This document shows, in pieces, positions 7,263-15,879 of a stretch of 44,574 bases of DNA. The notes under the pieces were generated by a model. That model made no database searches, was not told the DNA's origin, and was given only the letters and a program-made list of their open reading frames with translations. This stretch comes from Pseudomonadota bacterium. GTDB lineage: Bacteria; Pseudomonadota; Gammaproteobacteria; Xanthomonadales; Ahniellaceae. The stretch covers positions 1 through 44,574 of the forward strand of contig JAKJFE010000006.1 of assembly GCA_022705045.1 (NCBI GenBank), in the 5' to 3' direction. The number at the start of each line of letters is the position of its first letter. Positions within the stretch are counted from its first letter, which is position 1. The translations under genes were made by a program, and so were the position numbers.

Positions 7263-8588
7263 TCAGTCCTTCCTCCGCATGCGCGCGCCCCAGCTGCGGG
7301 CGGTGGCGGCCAGTTGTTCGGTATCGAATCCGGTCAGGCGACCGCCGTCGAGTTTGCGTTCGCCGCGTACCCAGACATCGCGCACGTCGCGACGGTTACT
7401 GGCGTAAACGACCTGCGAGATCGGGTGGTAGACCGGCAGCGTGTCGAATTCGTCCAGTGCGATCGTGGTCAGGTCTGCGTCCTTGCCGACTTCGATCGAG
7501 CCGATGCGTTCGTCCCAGCCGAGTGCACGCGCGCCGCCGAGCGTGGCCATGTGCAGGGCCGCGGCGGCGTCCAGCGCAGCCGCGTCCTTGGCGACGGCCT
7601 TGGCCAGTTGCGCCGCGGTCTTCATTTCGCCGATCAGGTCGAGATCGTTGTTGCTGGCGGCGCCGTCAGTGCCGAGCGCGATGTTGGCGCCGGCAAGACG
7701 CAAGGCCTCGATCGGCGCGAAGCCGCTGGCCAGCTTGAGATTCGATTCCGGGCAATGCGCGATGCTGACGCCGGCTTCGGCGCAGGCCGCGATCTCGGAC
7801 TCGGTGAGCTGCGTCATGTGCACCGCGATCAGGTTGCGATTCACGAGGCCGAGCCGCTTGAGACGCGAAAACGGCCGTTCCTTGTGCTGGCGCAGCGCGT
7901 CCTCGACCTCGAACGCGGTCTCGTGCACGTGCACGTGCACCGGGAGGTCGAGCTGGTCCGAATACATGCGGATCTTCTCGAAGCTCGCGTCCGACACGGT
8001 GTACGGCGCGTGCGGTGCCCAGCAGGCGCGCAGCATCGTCTCGTGCTTGAGTTCATCGGCGAGCGCGAGGCCCTTGTCGATGTATTCGTCGGCATGACTG
8101 GCCCAGGCCGAAGGGAATTCGATGACGGTCAACCCGACCGCGGCGCGCAGGCCAACCCGCTTGAGCGTGGCCGCAGCGACTTCCGGGAAGAAGTACATCT
8201 CGTTGACGCAGGTGACGCCGCCGCGAATCAGCTCGGCGGCGGCGATCAACGTACCGTCGGCGACCATCTCGGCGCCGACGAACTTGGCTTCGGTCGGCCA
8301 GATGTGTTCCTGCAGCCAGGACATCAGCGGCAAGTCGTCGGCGAGACCGCGCATCAGCACCATCGCCGAATGGCAGTGGATGTTGACGAGGCCGGGAATA
8401 AGCGCGTGGCCGGGGCGCGAGATGATCTCGCGTGCGGCATAACGAGCGCGGGCGTCGGTGCTCGGAAGGATGGCGACGATGCGGCCCTGGTCGACGGCGA
8501 CGGCATGATGCTCCAGCACCACGCCGCTCGGCTGCACCGGGATCACCCACTCGGCTTCGATCAGCAGATCGATCGCGACCTTGTCCAT
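7263..8588 (-). CDS. mtaD: 5-methylthioadenosine/S-adenosylhomocysteine deaminase (TRZ/ATZ family)
   Basis: 441 aa amidohydrolase. Metal and catalytic motifs are intact: NIHCHSAM (HxH), VHVHETAFE, SIAHCPESN and LGTDGAASNNDLDL. MtaD-type enzymes deaminate 5'-methylthioadenosine and SAH, salvage steps downstream of SAM-dependent methylation, so adjacency to the methyltransferase ubiG is sensible. The same neighbour pair occurs in Pseudomonas. It begins 19 bases after the efp stop on the same strand and may be read through from the efp promoter. Substrate choice within the TRZ/ATZ family cannot be fixed from sequence alone. Confidence 0.88.
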   Translation of the reverse strand: MDKVAIDLLIEAEWVIPVQPSGVVLEHHAVAVDQGRIVAILPSTDARARYAAREIISRPGHALIPGLVNIHCHSAMVLMRGLADDLPLMSWLQEHIWPTEAKFVGAEMVADGTLIAAAELIRGGVTCVNEMYFFPEVAAATLKRVGLRAAVGLTVIEFPSAWASHADEYIDKGLALADELKHETMLRACWAPHAPYTVSDASFEKIRMYSDQLDLPVHVHVHETAFEVEDALRQHKERPFSRLKRLGLVNRNLIAVHMTQLTESEIAACAEAGVSIAHCPESNLKLASGFAPIEALRLAGANIALGTDGAASNNDLDLIGEMKTAAQLAKAVAKDAAALDAAAALHMATLGGARALGWDERIGSIEVGKDADLTTIALDEFDTLPVYHPISQVVYASNRRDVRDVWVRGERKLDGGRLTGFDTEQLAATARSWGARMRRKD

Positions 8589-8607
8589 GTGGGCTCCCGA
8601 GACGGAC

Positions 8608-9174
8608 TTACTTGACGCGCGAGACGTATTCGCCGGTGCGGGTGTCGCACTTGATCACTTCACCCTGCTGCACGAACAGCGGCACGCGCACGACGGCGCC
8701 GGTTTCGAGCTTGGCCGGCTTGCCGCCGCCGCCCGAGGTGTCACCACGTACGCCCGGATCGGTTTCGGTGATCGTCAGTTCGACATAGGTCGGCGGCGTC
8801 ACCACCAACGGCGCGCCGTTCCACAGCGTCATCACGCACATCTCGTTGCCCTTCAGCCACTTCTCGGCGTCGGCCATCGCGGCGGCATCGGCGCTCACCT
8901 GTTCGTGGTTGGTCGGGTCCATGAAGTGCCAGAACTCGCCGTCCGAATACAGATATTCCATGTCCGTATCCATCACGTCCGCACCTTCCAGCGAGTCGGT
9001 CGCCTTCATGGTGATTTCCTGGACGCGGCCGTTCTTGATGTTGCGGTACTTCACGCGGGTGAAGGCCTGACCCTTGCCTGGCTTGACGTAGGCGGTGTCG
9101 CTGATGACGCAAGGTGCGCCGTCGACGATGATCTTCATGCCGTTCTTGACGTCGTTCATGCCATAGGTGGCCAT
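8608..9174 (-). CDS. efp: Translation elongation factor P
   Basis: 188 aa, the usual length. EF-P rescues ribosomes stalled at polyproline. The loop [16 protein letters not shown] carries the Lys equivalent to E. coli K34, the residue beta-lysylated by EpmA after EpmB makes beta-lysine. The C-terminal OB region includes [17 protein letters not shown]. The Met at 9174 starts [14 protein letters not shown]; the long open frame upstream is a GC-rich shadow. It is divergent from epmB with a 105-base shared regulatory gap. epmA is not in the window. The dksA tail in this window, rich in Lys-Pro rather than Pro-Pro, is not an obvious EF-P client. Confidence 0.97.
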   Translation of the reverse strand: MATYGMNDVKNGMKIIVDGAPCVISDTAYVKPGKGQAFTRVKYRNIKNGRVQEITMKATDSLEGADVMDTDMEYLYSDGEFWHFMDPTNHEQVSADAAAMADAEKWLKGNEMCVMTLWNGAPLVVTPPTYVELTITETDPGVRGDTSGGGGKPAKLETGAVVRVPLFVQQGEVIKCDTRTGEYVSRVK

Positions 9175-9195
9175 GCGAAAGCTCCAAGTGCAAAG

Positions 9196-9221
9196 AGCCG
9201 CATCGGGAATGCGGCTAGAAT
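9196..9221 (+). promoter_or_regulatory. Hairpin plus TAGAAT in the efp/epmB divergent intergenic region
   Basis: An 8-bp inverted repeat (agccgcat / atgcggct, loop cggga, 9196-9216) abuts TAGAAT at 9216-9221, a plausible -10 for epmB. It lies between the two divergent starts at 9174 and 9280 and could be a shared operator. No -35 consensus is evident. Confidence 0.35.
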
Positions 9222-9279
9222 GGGAAATCCCGAGAAATTCCGAAGACCCGGACGCGAGGCGCCCGGCGACAGGGCGCGC

Positions 9280-10284
9280 ATGATACCGACAACCCCCCTT
9301 TCCTTGCAGCCACCAGGCTGGCAGCAGCTCTGGCGCGAGGCCGTGACGGACCCGGCCGAGTTGCTGGACCTGCTCGGACTGGCCCCGCTCAAGTCGCGAT
9401 TGGCCACCGAAGGGATGGCGTTTCCGCTGCGTGTACCGCGCGGCTATGTCGGACGCATGCGCCATGGCGATCCGACCGATCCATTGCTGCGTCAGGTCCT
9501 GCCGCTGGACGAGGAAGACCGCATCGTGCCCGGTTTTGTGCTCGATGCCGTCGGCGACCTTGAGGCGCGCGATGCCCCGGGCGTGCTGCACAAATACGCC
9601 GGCCGGGCCCTGCTCATCACCACCGGCAGCTGCGCCATCCATTGCCGTTATTGTTTCCGCCGGCATTTCCCCTATGGCGAAGAATTGGCTGCCCGCGGCC
9701 AGTGGCGCGAGGCCGTGGCGACGATTTCCGCGGACCCGAGCCTCCATGAAGTCCTGCTCAGTGGCGGTGATCCGTGGTCGCTGTCCACCGCCAAGCTGCG
9801 CGAACTGACCGACCAGCTCCGGGCGATTCCGCACCTGAAACGACTGCGCATCCATACCCGCCTGCCGATCGTGCTGCCGGAACGGATCGACACGGAGCTC
9901 TGCGATTGGCTGCGCAGCCTGCCCTGGCCGGTCGCCGTGGTCGTCCATGCCAACCACGCCCGCGAAATCGACCGGGACGTCGCTGCCGCACTGGCACGCC
10001 TGCGTGCCTGCGGGACGACCTTGCTGAACCAGGCGGTGCTGCTGGCCGGCGTCAACGACAGCGTCGATGCCCAATGCGAACTGGGCGAAACCCTGTTTTC
10101 CGCCGGCGTGTTGCCCTACTACCTGCACCTGCTCGACCGCGTGCAGGGCGCGGCCCATTTCGAGGTCGACGAGACCGCGGCCAAGGCCATCGTGGCCGCG
10201 ATGCGCGCTCGCATGCCCGGTTACCTGGTCCCCCGGCTGGTGCGCGAAATGGTTGGCGAATCGTCAAAAACTCTGGTCCTGTGA
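9280..10284 (+). CDS. epmB: EF-P beta-lysylation protein EpmB (lysine 2,3-aminomutase-like)
   Basis: 334 aa radical-SAM/PLP enzyme converting (S)-alpha-lysine to (R)-beta-lysine for modification of EF-P. The 4Fe-4S cysteines are in [15 protein letters not shown] (CxxxCxxC). [12 protein letters not shown] and the PLP-region signature near the C-terminus fit the KamA/YjeK family, and the [17 protein letters not shown] segment is typical. It is divergent from efp, its substrate-protein gene, a conserved arrangement. The start [18 protein letters not shown] fits family N-termini; an in-frame Met about 20 codons upstream is possible but runs into the promoter region. Confidence 0.95.
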   Translation: MIPTTPLSLQPPGWQQLWREAVTDPAELLDLLGLAPLKSRLATEGMAFPLRVPRGYVGRMRHGDPTDPLLRQVLPLDEEDRIVPGFVLDAVGDLEARDAPGVLHKYAGRALLITTGSCAIHCRYCFRRHFPYGEELAARGQWREAVATISADPSLHEVLLSGGDPWSLSTAKLRELTDQLRAIPHLKRLRIHTRLPIVLPERIDTELCDWLRSLPWPVAVVVHANHAREIDRDVAAALARLRACGTTLLNQAVLLAGVNDSVDAQCELGETLFSAGVLPYYLHLLDRVQGAAHFEVDETAAKAIVAAMRARMPGYLVPRLVREMVGESSKTLVL

Positions 10285-10372
10285 ACCGCGTCAAGCCCGT
10301 CCATCGGCGAAATGCTGGCCTCGGGCGGCGTGAATACGGTAAAAAGGTCATCCAGAATCACCCGGGGATGTC

Positions 10373-12445
10373 ATGGCGCCAAAGGATCAGGTCGTTCGAC
10401 TGCTGATCGTCGAAGACTCGATGGAGACCGCCGAGCAGCTGATCAGCACGCTGCGCAATGGTGGCATCCCCGTGCGCCCGGTACGCGCGGAAAATGCGCA
10501 GCAACTTGCCGCACAGATCGACGAACACACCCCCGACGTCATCCTCGTCGATGCCTCGAACACCTCGCCGACGCTGGTGGAGACGGTTGCGGCCGTACGC
10601 AAGTCGAGCAAGGACATCCCGGTGATCGCATTGATCGCCGAAGTCACCGAGAAAACGGTCATCGACGCCACCGTGGCCGGTGCCCGCGCATGCGCATTGC
10701 AGACGCGCGCAGACCACCTGCAGATGATCGTCAAGCGCGAATTCGCCGACGTCACCACGCGTCGCGCCGTGCGCCGCCTCGAAAACAGCCTGCGCGAAGT
10801 CGAGAAGCGTTGCGACGCCCTGCTCGATTCGTCGCGTGAACCCATCGCCTTCGTGCACGAAGGCATGCACGTGCGCGCGAACAAGGCCTACCTCGAGATG
10901 TTCGGCTTCGAGGACTTCGAGGAAATCGAAGGCACGCCGATGCTCGACATGATCGCCAGCGATCATGCGGATTCCTTCAAGACGCTGCTGAGGAAGATGT
11001 CCAAGGGCGAGAAGCCGCCGGAGCGACTGGAGATCAAGGCCAGCCGCAGCGACGGTGCGGTCTTCGACGCCATCATGCAGTTCGACGAAGCCACGTTCGA
11101 AGGCGAACCCTGCACGCAGATCACCTTCCGCCAGCAGGAGATCAATGCCGAGCAGGCCGCGGAACTGGATCGCCTGCGCTCGCAGGATCTGGTCACCGGT
11201 CTCTACAACCGCGTCAGTTTTCTGGCCGAACTGGACAAGGTCGCGGCGGAAGCCGCCTCGGGCAAGTCCGACCTCACCCTGTTCTTCATCGAACCGGACA
11301 ATTTCCGCAAGGTGCTCGACACGGTCGGCATCGGCAACGCCGACCTGCTGCTGGCCGACATGGCCAAATTGCTGAAGTCGCAATTGCGTCCGCAGGACAT
11401 TCCCGCACGCATCGGCGAATTCACCTTCGGCGCCATCCTGTCGCGCCTCTCGCATGAGAAGGCGGAGACAATCGCCGAAAGCCTGCGCAAGGCCTTCGAA
11501 GAGCACGTGTTCGAACTGAACGGCAAGTCGGTGAACCTGACGATCAGCAACGGCGTGCTGTTCATCGGCGAGAAGATCGCCAACACCCAGAACATGCTGG
11601 CTGAAGCGACCACCGTGTTGAAGTCCGCACAAGGTGAAGGCGGCAATCGCTACAGCGTGTTCGACCCGGCTGCGCAGGACAAGGCGGATGCCGAAAAGCA
11701 GCGGGCCTGGCTCAATCTCGTCAAGGATGCGCTCGCGCACGACGGCTTCACGCTGTACTTCCAGCCCATCATCAGCCTGATGGGCGAAGAAGGCGAGTTC
11801 TACGAAATCCTGCTGCGCCTGAACAGCCCGAAGGGCGAAATCAGCCCGGGGCACTTCCTGCCGATCGCCGAGAAACACGGCCTGATGCCGGCGATCGACC
11901 GCTGGGTCATCTCCAAGGCCATCCGTACCGTCGCCGAACGCGAACGCGAAGGCCGCAAGTGCACCTTCTTCATCAAGACCACGCCGCAAACCATGGAAGA
12001 TGCGGCCATCCTGCCCTGGATCGCGACACAATTGCAGGCAGCACGACTGCGCGGCGATGCCCTGGTGTTCGAGGCGCCGGAAAGCAAGGTCGTCACCAAC
12101 CTCAAGGCGGCGCGCACGTTCCAGAAGGGACTGGAACAGTTCCATGCGCACTTCGCGATCGAACAGTTCGGTTCGGGCCTGAATTCGATGCAGTTGCTGA
12201 AGCACGTCGACGCCAAGTACCTCAAGATCGACCGCACCTACATGGCCGAACTGCCGAAGAACAAGGACAACCAGGCCAAGGTCAAGGAAATCGCCGACCA
12301 GGCCCGCGGCATGGACAAGCTGACCGTGGCCGAATTCGTCGAAGACGCCGCATCGATGTCGATCCTGTTCTCCTGCGGCGTCAACTTTGTGCAGGGCAAC
12401 TTCCTGCAGGAACCCGAGAAGGTGATGTCGTACGACTTCGGTTGA
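10373..12445 (+). CDS. fimX: FimX-like REC-PAS-GGDEF-EAL protein with degenerate active sites (type IV pilus c-di-GMP receptor)
   Basis: 690 aa. Order: receiver domain (1-125, Asp60 in ILVDAS, EDS at 14-16), PAS (about 145-255), GGDEF (about 268-432), EAL (about 445-690). The GGDEF signature is RIGEFTFGAI, so cyclase activity is unlikely. The EAL motif reads EILLRL, the DDFG loop reads EQFGSG and the AEGVE-like segment reads AEFVED, so phosphodiesterase activity is unlikely, while KID and QG are kept. This is the pattern of FimX in Pseudomonas and Xanthomonas, a polar c-di-GMP receptor that works with a PilZ protein and PilB in twitching motility. No pil genes are adjacent. A strong terminator follows. 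Confidence 0.88.
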   Translation: MAPKDQVVRLLIVEDSMETAEQLISTLRNGGIPVRPVRAENAQQLAAQIDEHTPDVILVDASNTSPTLVETVAAVRKSSKDIPVIALIAEVTEKTVIDATVAGARACALQTRADHLQMIVKREFADVTTRRAVRRLENSLREVEKRCDALLDSSREPIAFVHEGMHVRANKAYLEMFGFEDFEEIEGTPMLDMIASDHADSFKTLLRKMSKGEKPPERLEIKASRSDGAVFDAIMQFDEATFEGEPCTQITFRQQEINAEQAAELDRLRSQDLVTGLYNRVSFLAELDKVAAEAASGKSDLTLFFIEPDNFRKVLDTVGIGNADLLLADMAKLLKSQLRPQDIPARIGEFTFGAILSRLSHEKAETIAESLRKAFEEHVFELNGKSVNLTISNGVLFIGEKIANTQNMLAEATTVLKSAQGEGGNRYSVFDPAAQDKADAEKQRAWLNLVKDALAHDGFTLYFQPIISLMGEEGEFYEILLRLNSPKGEISPGHFLPIAEKHGLMPAIDRWVISKAIRTVAEREREGRKCTFFIKTTPQTMEDAAILPWIATQLQAARLRGDALVFEAPESKVVTNLKAARTFQKGLEQFHAHFAIEQFGSGLNSMQLLKHVDAKYLKIDRTYMAELPKNKDNQAKVKEIADQARGMDKLTVAEFVEDAASMSILFSCGVNFVQGNFLQEPEKVMSYDFG

Positions 12446-12465
12446 TCGGCGCTGATTCCGGAAGT

Positions 12466-12495
12466 GCAAACGGCCCGGTTTCCCGGGCCGTTTGC
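12466..12495. terminator. Bidirectional terminator between fimX and htpX
   Basis: A perfect 13-bp stem (gcaaacggcccgg / ccgggccgtttgc) with a 4-base loop lies between the convergent stops of fimX and htpX. The plus side continues GTTTCC and the minus side ACTTCC, so T-tracts are modest but the stem is strong. Confidence 0.85.
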
Positions 12496-12520
12496 GTTTC
12501 CAGCGATGGTGCAACAGCGA

Positions 12521-13417
12521 TCAGGCGACGACGTTGGTGCGCGGCATCTGTTCCAGCGCGGCGATGCGGTCGGCGATCGGCGGATGGGTCATGAACAGCG
12601 AACGCAGGCCACCCGGCTTGCCGCCGGATATGCCGAAGGCCTTCACTTCGTCAGGCAGCACATGATCGTTGGGATCGCCGGCCAGGCGACGCAGCGCCGA
12701 GATCATGCTGTCGCGGCCCGCCAGCTTGGCGCCACCCTCGTCGGCGCGGAACTCGCGGCGACGCGAGAACCACATCACGATGATCGAGGCGAGCACGCCG
12801 AGCACGATCTGCAGCACCATGTAGATGACGGTATGGGCGATCGAGTCAAGCACGCCCGGACCGTCGTCATCATTGCGACGCAGCGCCGAACTGATGATCG
12901 AGGCGACGATGTTGCTGATGAAAACCACGAAGGTATTGAGCACGCCCTGGATCAGCGTCAACGTGATCATGTCGCCATTCGCCACGTGCGAGACTTCGTG
13001 CGCGAGCACGGCCTCGACTTCGCGGCGATTCATGCTGCGCAACAGGCCGGTGCTGACCGCGACGAGCGCGTCGTTGCGGTTCCAGCCGGTCGCGAAGGCA
13101 TTCATTTCTGGCGCTTCGTAGACCGCCACTTCCGGCATGCCGATGCCGGACTGTTCGGCCTGACGGCGCACGGTATTGAGCAGCCATGCCTCGGCTTCGT
13201 TGCGTGGTTCGGTGATCACTTGCGCGCCGGTGCTGCGCTTGGCCATCCACTTCGACAGGAACAGCGAAATGAACGAGCCGGTCATGCCGATGATGGCGGA
13301 CATCACCAGAAGACCGCCCAGGCTGCCGTTGCGATTCAGCCCGAAGATCGAACCGACCAGGCCCAGCAGGACCATGATCGCGAGGTTGGTGCCGACGAAG
13401 AGCGCAATGCGTAACAT
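12521..13417 (-). CDS. htpX: Inner-membrane zinc metalloprotease HtpX
   Basis: 298 aa M48B protease. It begins with the typical MLRIALFVGTNLAIM helix, has a second helix around residues 35-55, the zinc motif VLAHEVSHVANGDM (HExxH), two further helices, and the third-ligand Glu region RREFRADEGGAKLAG. HtpX degrades misfolded membrane proteins with FtsH and is commonly heat- or envelope-stress-induced. Length and motifs are intact. It is divergent from gluQ with an 83-base gap. Confidence 0.96.
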   Translation of the reverse strand: MLRIALFVGTNLAIMVLLGLVGSIFGLNRNGSLGGLLVMSAIIGMTGSFISLFLSKWMAKRSTGAQVITEPRNEAEAWLLNTVRRQAEQSGIGMPEVAVYEAPEMNAFATGWNRNDALVAVSTGLLRSMNRREVEAVLAHEVSHVANGDMITLTLIQGVLNTFVVFISNIVASIISSALRRNDDDGPGVLDSIAHTVIYMVLQIVLGVLASIIVMWFSRRREFRADEGGAKLAGRDSMISALRRLAGDPNDHVLPDEVKAFGISGGKPGGLRSLFMTHPPIADRIAALEQMPRTNVVA

Positions 13418-13500
13418 GCGGGGATTCCGATATCCGCTGCCGACGTTGGCAGCACCCCGATACTGCGGCGTTCACCAGGAATTTCAAGCGCAAGGCAGCC

Positions 13501-14418
13501 ATGTCTGAACACGCTGGACAGCATCGTGACGAGGTCGTGAAAGAGACGCCGTATCGCGGCCGTTTCGCACCCTCGCCCACCGGCGACCTGCACTTCGGTT
13601 CGCTGGTCGCCGCGCTTGGCAGCTGGTTGCGCGCGCGCGCGATGGGGGGCGCGTGGCTGGTCCGCATTGAAGACCTCGACCCACCGCGCGAAGTCGTCGG
13701 CGCGGCGGAGCGACAACTCGCGACCCTCGCCGCATTCGGCCTGCTGTCGGACGAGCCGCTCGTTCGCCAGAGCGAACGTCACGCGCACTACGAAGCCGCG
13801 TTGCAACGACTGATCGACGACGGACTCGCGTTTCCCTGCGCCTGCAGCCGCAAGCAACTCGAAGCCAGCGGCGGACTGCATCTGGCCCCGTGCGCCGCAC
13901 CTGCCGCCGGCACGCCACACGCGTGGCGCGCACGCGTGCCGGATATCGACATCGCGTTCGACGATCCCGTGGTCGGCCACTACACGCAGTCACTGCGACG
14001 CGAAGTCGGCGACTTCGTGCTCAAGCGCAACGACGGACTGTATGCGTACCAGCTCGCCGTGGTCGTCGATGACGCGGCGCAGGGCATCACCGAGATCGTG
14101 CGGGGTGCCGATCTGCTCGATTCGACGCCTCGCCAGATCTGGCTGCAAGCTGCGCTCGGCCTGCCGACACCGCGGTATCTGCACCTGCCCCTGGTCCTCG
14201 ACGAACATGGCCGCAAACTCGGCAAGTCGCTGACCAGCCTTCCGGTCGATGCGCAAGATCCCTTGCCTGCCCTGCGTGCGGCCTTGCGGTTCCTCGGCCA
14301 GCACGATCATCCGGATTGCAGCAGCGTGACGGCGTTGTTGCAGCGCGCAACAACACACTTCGACGTCACTGCAATTCCCGCGTCCATACCCTCCCGCATC
14401 GGCGAAGGCAGCGACTAG
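13501..14418 (+). CDS. gluQ: Glutamyl-Q tRNA(Asp) synthetase
   Basis: 305 aa truncated GluRS paralogue that attaches glutamate to queuosine-34 of tRNA(Asp). RFAPSPTGDLHFGS contains the HIGH-like motif and HGRKLGKSLTSL the KMSKS-like motif. CACS at ~119 is the start of the zinc-site region. The anticodon-binding domain of GluRS is missing, as is normal for GluQ-RS. In many gammaproteobacteria gluQ follows dksA; here the two are 12 kb apart. The TAG stop is the first half of a possible -10 for phaB downstream. Confidence 0.94.
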   Translation: MSEHAGQHRDEVVKETPYRGRFAPSPTGDLHFGSLVAALGSWLRARAMGGAWLVRIEDLDPPREVVGAAERQLATLAAFGLLSDEPLVRQSERHAHYEAALQRLIDDGLAFPCACSRKQLEASGGLHLAPCAAPAAGTPHAWRARVPDIDIAFDDPVVGHYTQSLRREVGDFVLKRNDGLYAYQLAVVVDDAAQGITEIVRGADLLDSTPRQIWLQAALGLPTPRYLHLPLVLDEHGRKLGKSLTSLPVDAQDPLPALRAALRFLGQHDHPDCSSVTALLQRATTHFDVTAIPASIPSRIGEGSD

Positions 14419-14421
14419 AAT
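14416..14421 (+). promoter_or_regulatory. Possible -10 element (TAGAAT) for phaB
   Basis: TAGAAT shares its first three bases with the gluQ stop and lies 38 bases before the phaB ATG, which has its own GAGAGGGA ribosome-binding site. No -35 consensus is visible. Confidence 0.3.
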
Positions 14422-14459
14422 CCTGCCGTTACCGCGCCCGCGGACAATGGAGAGGGAAC

Positions 14460-15200
14460 ATGACGCAACGCATTGCACTCGTCACCGGCGGCACCGGCGG
14501 TATCGGTACCGCGATCTGCCAGCGCCTGGCCAAGCTCGGCCATCGCGTCGCGACCAATTATCGCGACGAGGCCCGCGCCCGCGCCTGGCAGGACGAACAG
14601 AAGCGGCTCGGCTACGACTTCGCCATCGCCCCCGGCGATGTCTCCAGCCCGGAGTCGGCGGCGGACATGATCAAGGCAGTGGAAGCGCAACTCGGCTCGG
14701 TCGACATCCTCGTCAACAACGCCGGCATTACCCGCGACACCACCTTCCATCGCATGACCGCGCTGCAATGGCAGGAAGTGATCAACACCAATCTGAACTC
14801 CTGCTACAACGTGACCCGCGCCGTCATCGACGGCATGCGTGCGCGCCAGTGGGGCCGCATCGTTCAGATCTCCTCGATCAACGGCCAGAAGGGCCAGTAC
14901 GGCCAGGCGAACTACGCTGCCGCCAAGGCCGGCATGCACGGCTTCACGATCTCGCTGGCGCAGGAAAGCGCGAAGTTCGGCATCACCGTGAACACGGTCT
15001 CGCCCGGTTACGTGGCCACCGACATGGTGATGGCCGTGCCCGAGGAAGTGCGCGCCAAGATCGTCGCCCAGATCCCGACCGGTCGTCTGGGCAAGCCCGA
15101 GGAAATCGCCTACGCGGTCGCCTTCCTGATCAACGAGGAAGCGGCTTGGATCACCGGCGCGAACCTGTCCATCAATGGTGGTCACTACATGGGCTGGTGA
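14460..15200 (+). CDS. phaB: Acetoacetyl-CoA reductase PhaB (first copy)
   Basis: 246 aa short-chain dehydrogenase. The Rossmann motif TGGTGGIG, the NNAG motif (VNNAGITRD), and the catalytic Ser (QISSING) with YAAAK are all present. ITRDTTFHRM and the NGQKGQYGQANY stretch are hallmarks of PhaB, which reduces acetoacetyl-CoA to (R)-3-hydroxybutyryl-CoA with NADPH. The start is fixed by GGAGAGGGAAC just upstream. It is followed by phaR, and a close paralogue lies 680 bases further on; PHA synthase genes are on the opposite strand 6 kb away. Confidence 0.93.
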   Translation: MTQRIALVTGGTGGIGTAICQRLAKLGHRVATNYRDEARARAWQDEQKRLGYDFAIAPGDVSSPESAADMIKAVEAQLGSVDILVNNAGITRDTTFHRMTALQWQEVINTNLNSCYNVTRAVIDGMRARQWGRIVQISSINGQKGQYGQANYAAAKAGMHGFTISLAQESAKFGITVNTVSPGYVATDMVMAVPEEVRAKIVAQIPTGRLGKPEEIAYAVAFLINEEAAWITGANLSINGGHYMGW

Positions 15201-15283
15201 TCGCCCCAAAAGCATTGTGGCGGTGCACCGGTTTCTTGACCTGCATCTGGTGCGCCGCACAAGCCTTCTGCTAGTTTCGGGCC

Positions 15284-15769
15284 ATGACCAAGAGCCCGCG
15301 CATCATCAAGAAGTACCCGAATCGCCGGTTGTACGACACCGAGATCTCGAGTTACATCACCGTCGACGAAGTGCGTCAGCTCGTCGTCGACGGCGAAGAC
15401 TTCGAAGTCCGCGATGCCAAGACCGGTGAAGACCTGACCCGTACCGTGCTGCTGCAGATCATCAGCGAGCACGAGGACAAGGGCCAGCCGCTGTTCAGCA
15501 CCAAGCTGCTGTCGCAGTTCATCCGTTTCTACGGCGACTCGATGCAGGGCTTCATGGGCAGCTATCTGGAACGCAGCATGCAGGTCTTCCTCGACCAGCA
15601 GGGCCAGTTCCGCAGCCAGATGAACAATATCCTCGGGCAGACGCCGTGGTCGGTGCTGAACGACATGACCGAGCGCAACCTCGAACTTTGGAAGCAGATG
15701 CAGTCGAAGTTCGTCGGCGACGCCACCGCCGCCAAGGCCTCGGCGAAACCGGGCGACAAGAAGCGCTGA
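15284..15769 (+). CDS. phaR: Polyhydroxyalkanoate synthesis repressor PhaR
   Basis: 161 aa. The N-terminal DNA-binding domain reads IIKKYPNRRLYDTEISSYIT, the defining PhaR signature, followed by the PHA accumulation regulator domain (VLLQIISEHEDKGQPLFS) and a Gln-rich C-terminal part. PhaR represses phasin and pha genes and is released on binding nascent PHA granules. It lies between the two phaB copies, with its own short leader (83 bases) holding an imperfect inverted repeat (ttgtggcggtgcacc / ggtgcgccgcacaa). The C-terminal tail is Lys/Ala-rich. Confidence 0.95.
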   Translation: MTKSPRIIKKYPNRRLYDTEISSYITVDEVRQLVVDGEDFEVRDAKTGEDLTRTVLLQIISEHEDKGQPLFSTKLLSQFIRFYGDSMQGFMGSYLERSMQVFLDQQGQFRSQMNNILGQTPWSVLNDMTERNLELWKQMQSKFVGDATAAKASAKPGDKKR

Positions 15770-15826
15770 TCCGCGCGTGGGTTTTCAATCCGGCACCGGC
15801 CCTGTCCCTTCGTCGTATGGCTTTTT

Positions 15827-15837
15827 CTGCGCCGCAG
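15827..15837 (+). promoter_or_regulatory. Candidate PhaR operator upstream of the second phaB
   Basis: CTGCGCCGCAG is an exact CTGC-N3-GCAG palindrome, the form I recall for PhaR sites in Paracoccus denitrificans. It lies 43 bases before the start codon of the second phaB and 58 bases after phaR, preceded by a T-run. An 11-base palindrome can arise by chance in GC-rich DNA. Confidence 0.4.
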
Positions 15838-15879
15838 CAATAAATTCCGGTTTCTCTTTCCGGTTCAGGGGTTCAACGC

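Noticed and set aside
6419..8615. Long plus-strand open frames opposite ubiG and mtaD
   Set aside because: Arg/Ala-rich shadows of well-supported minus-strand genes in GC-rich DNA.
10358..12514. 718-aa minus-strand open frame opposite fimX
   Set aside because: The fimX strand encodes recognisable REC, PAS, GGDEF and EAL domains; the antisense frame shows none.
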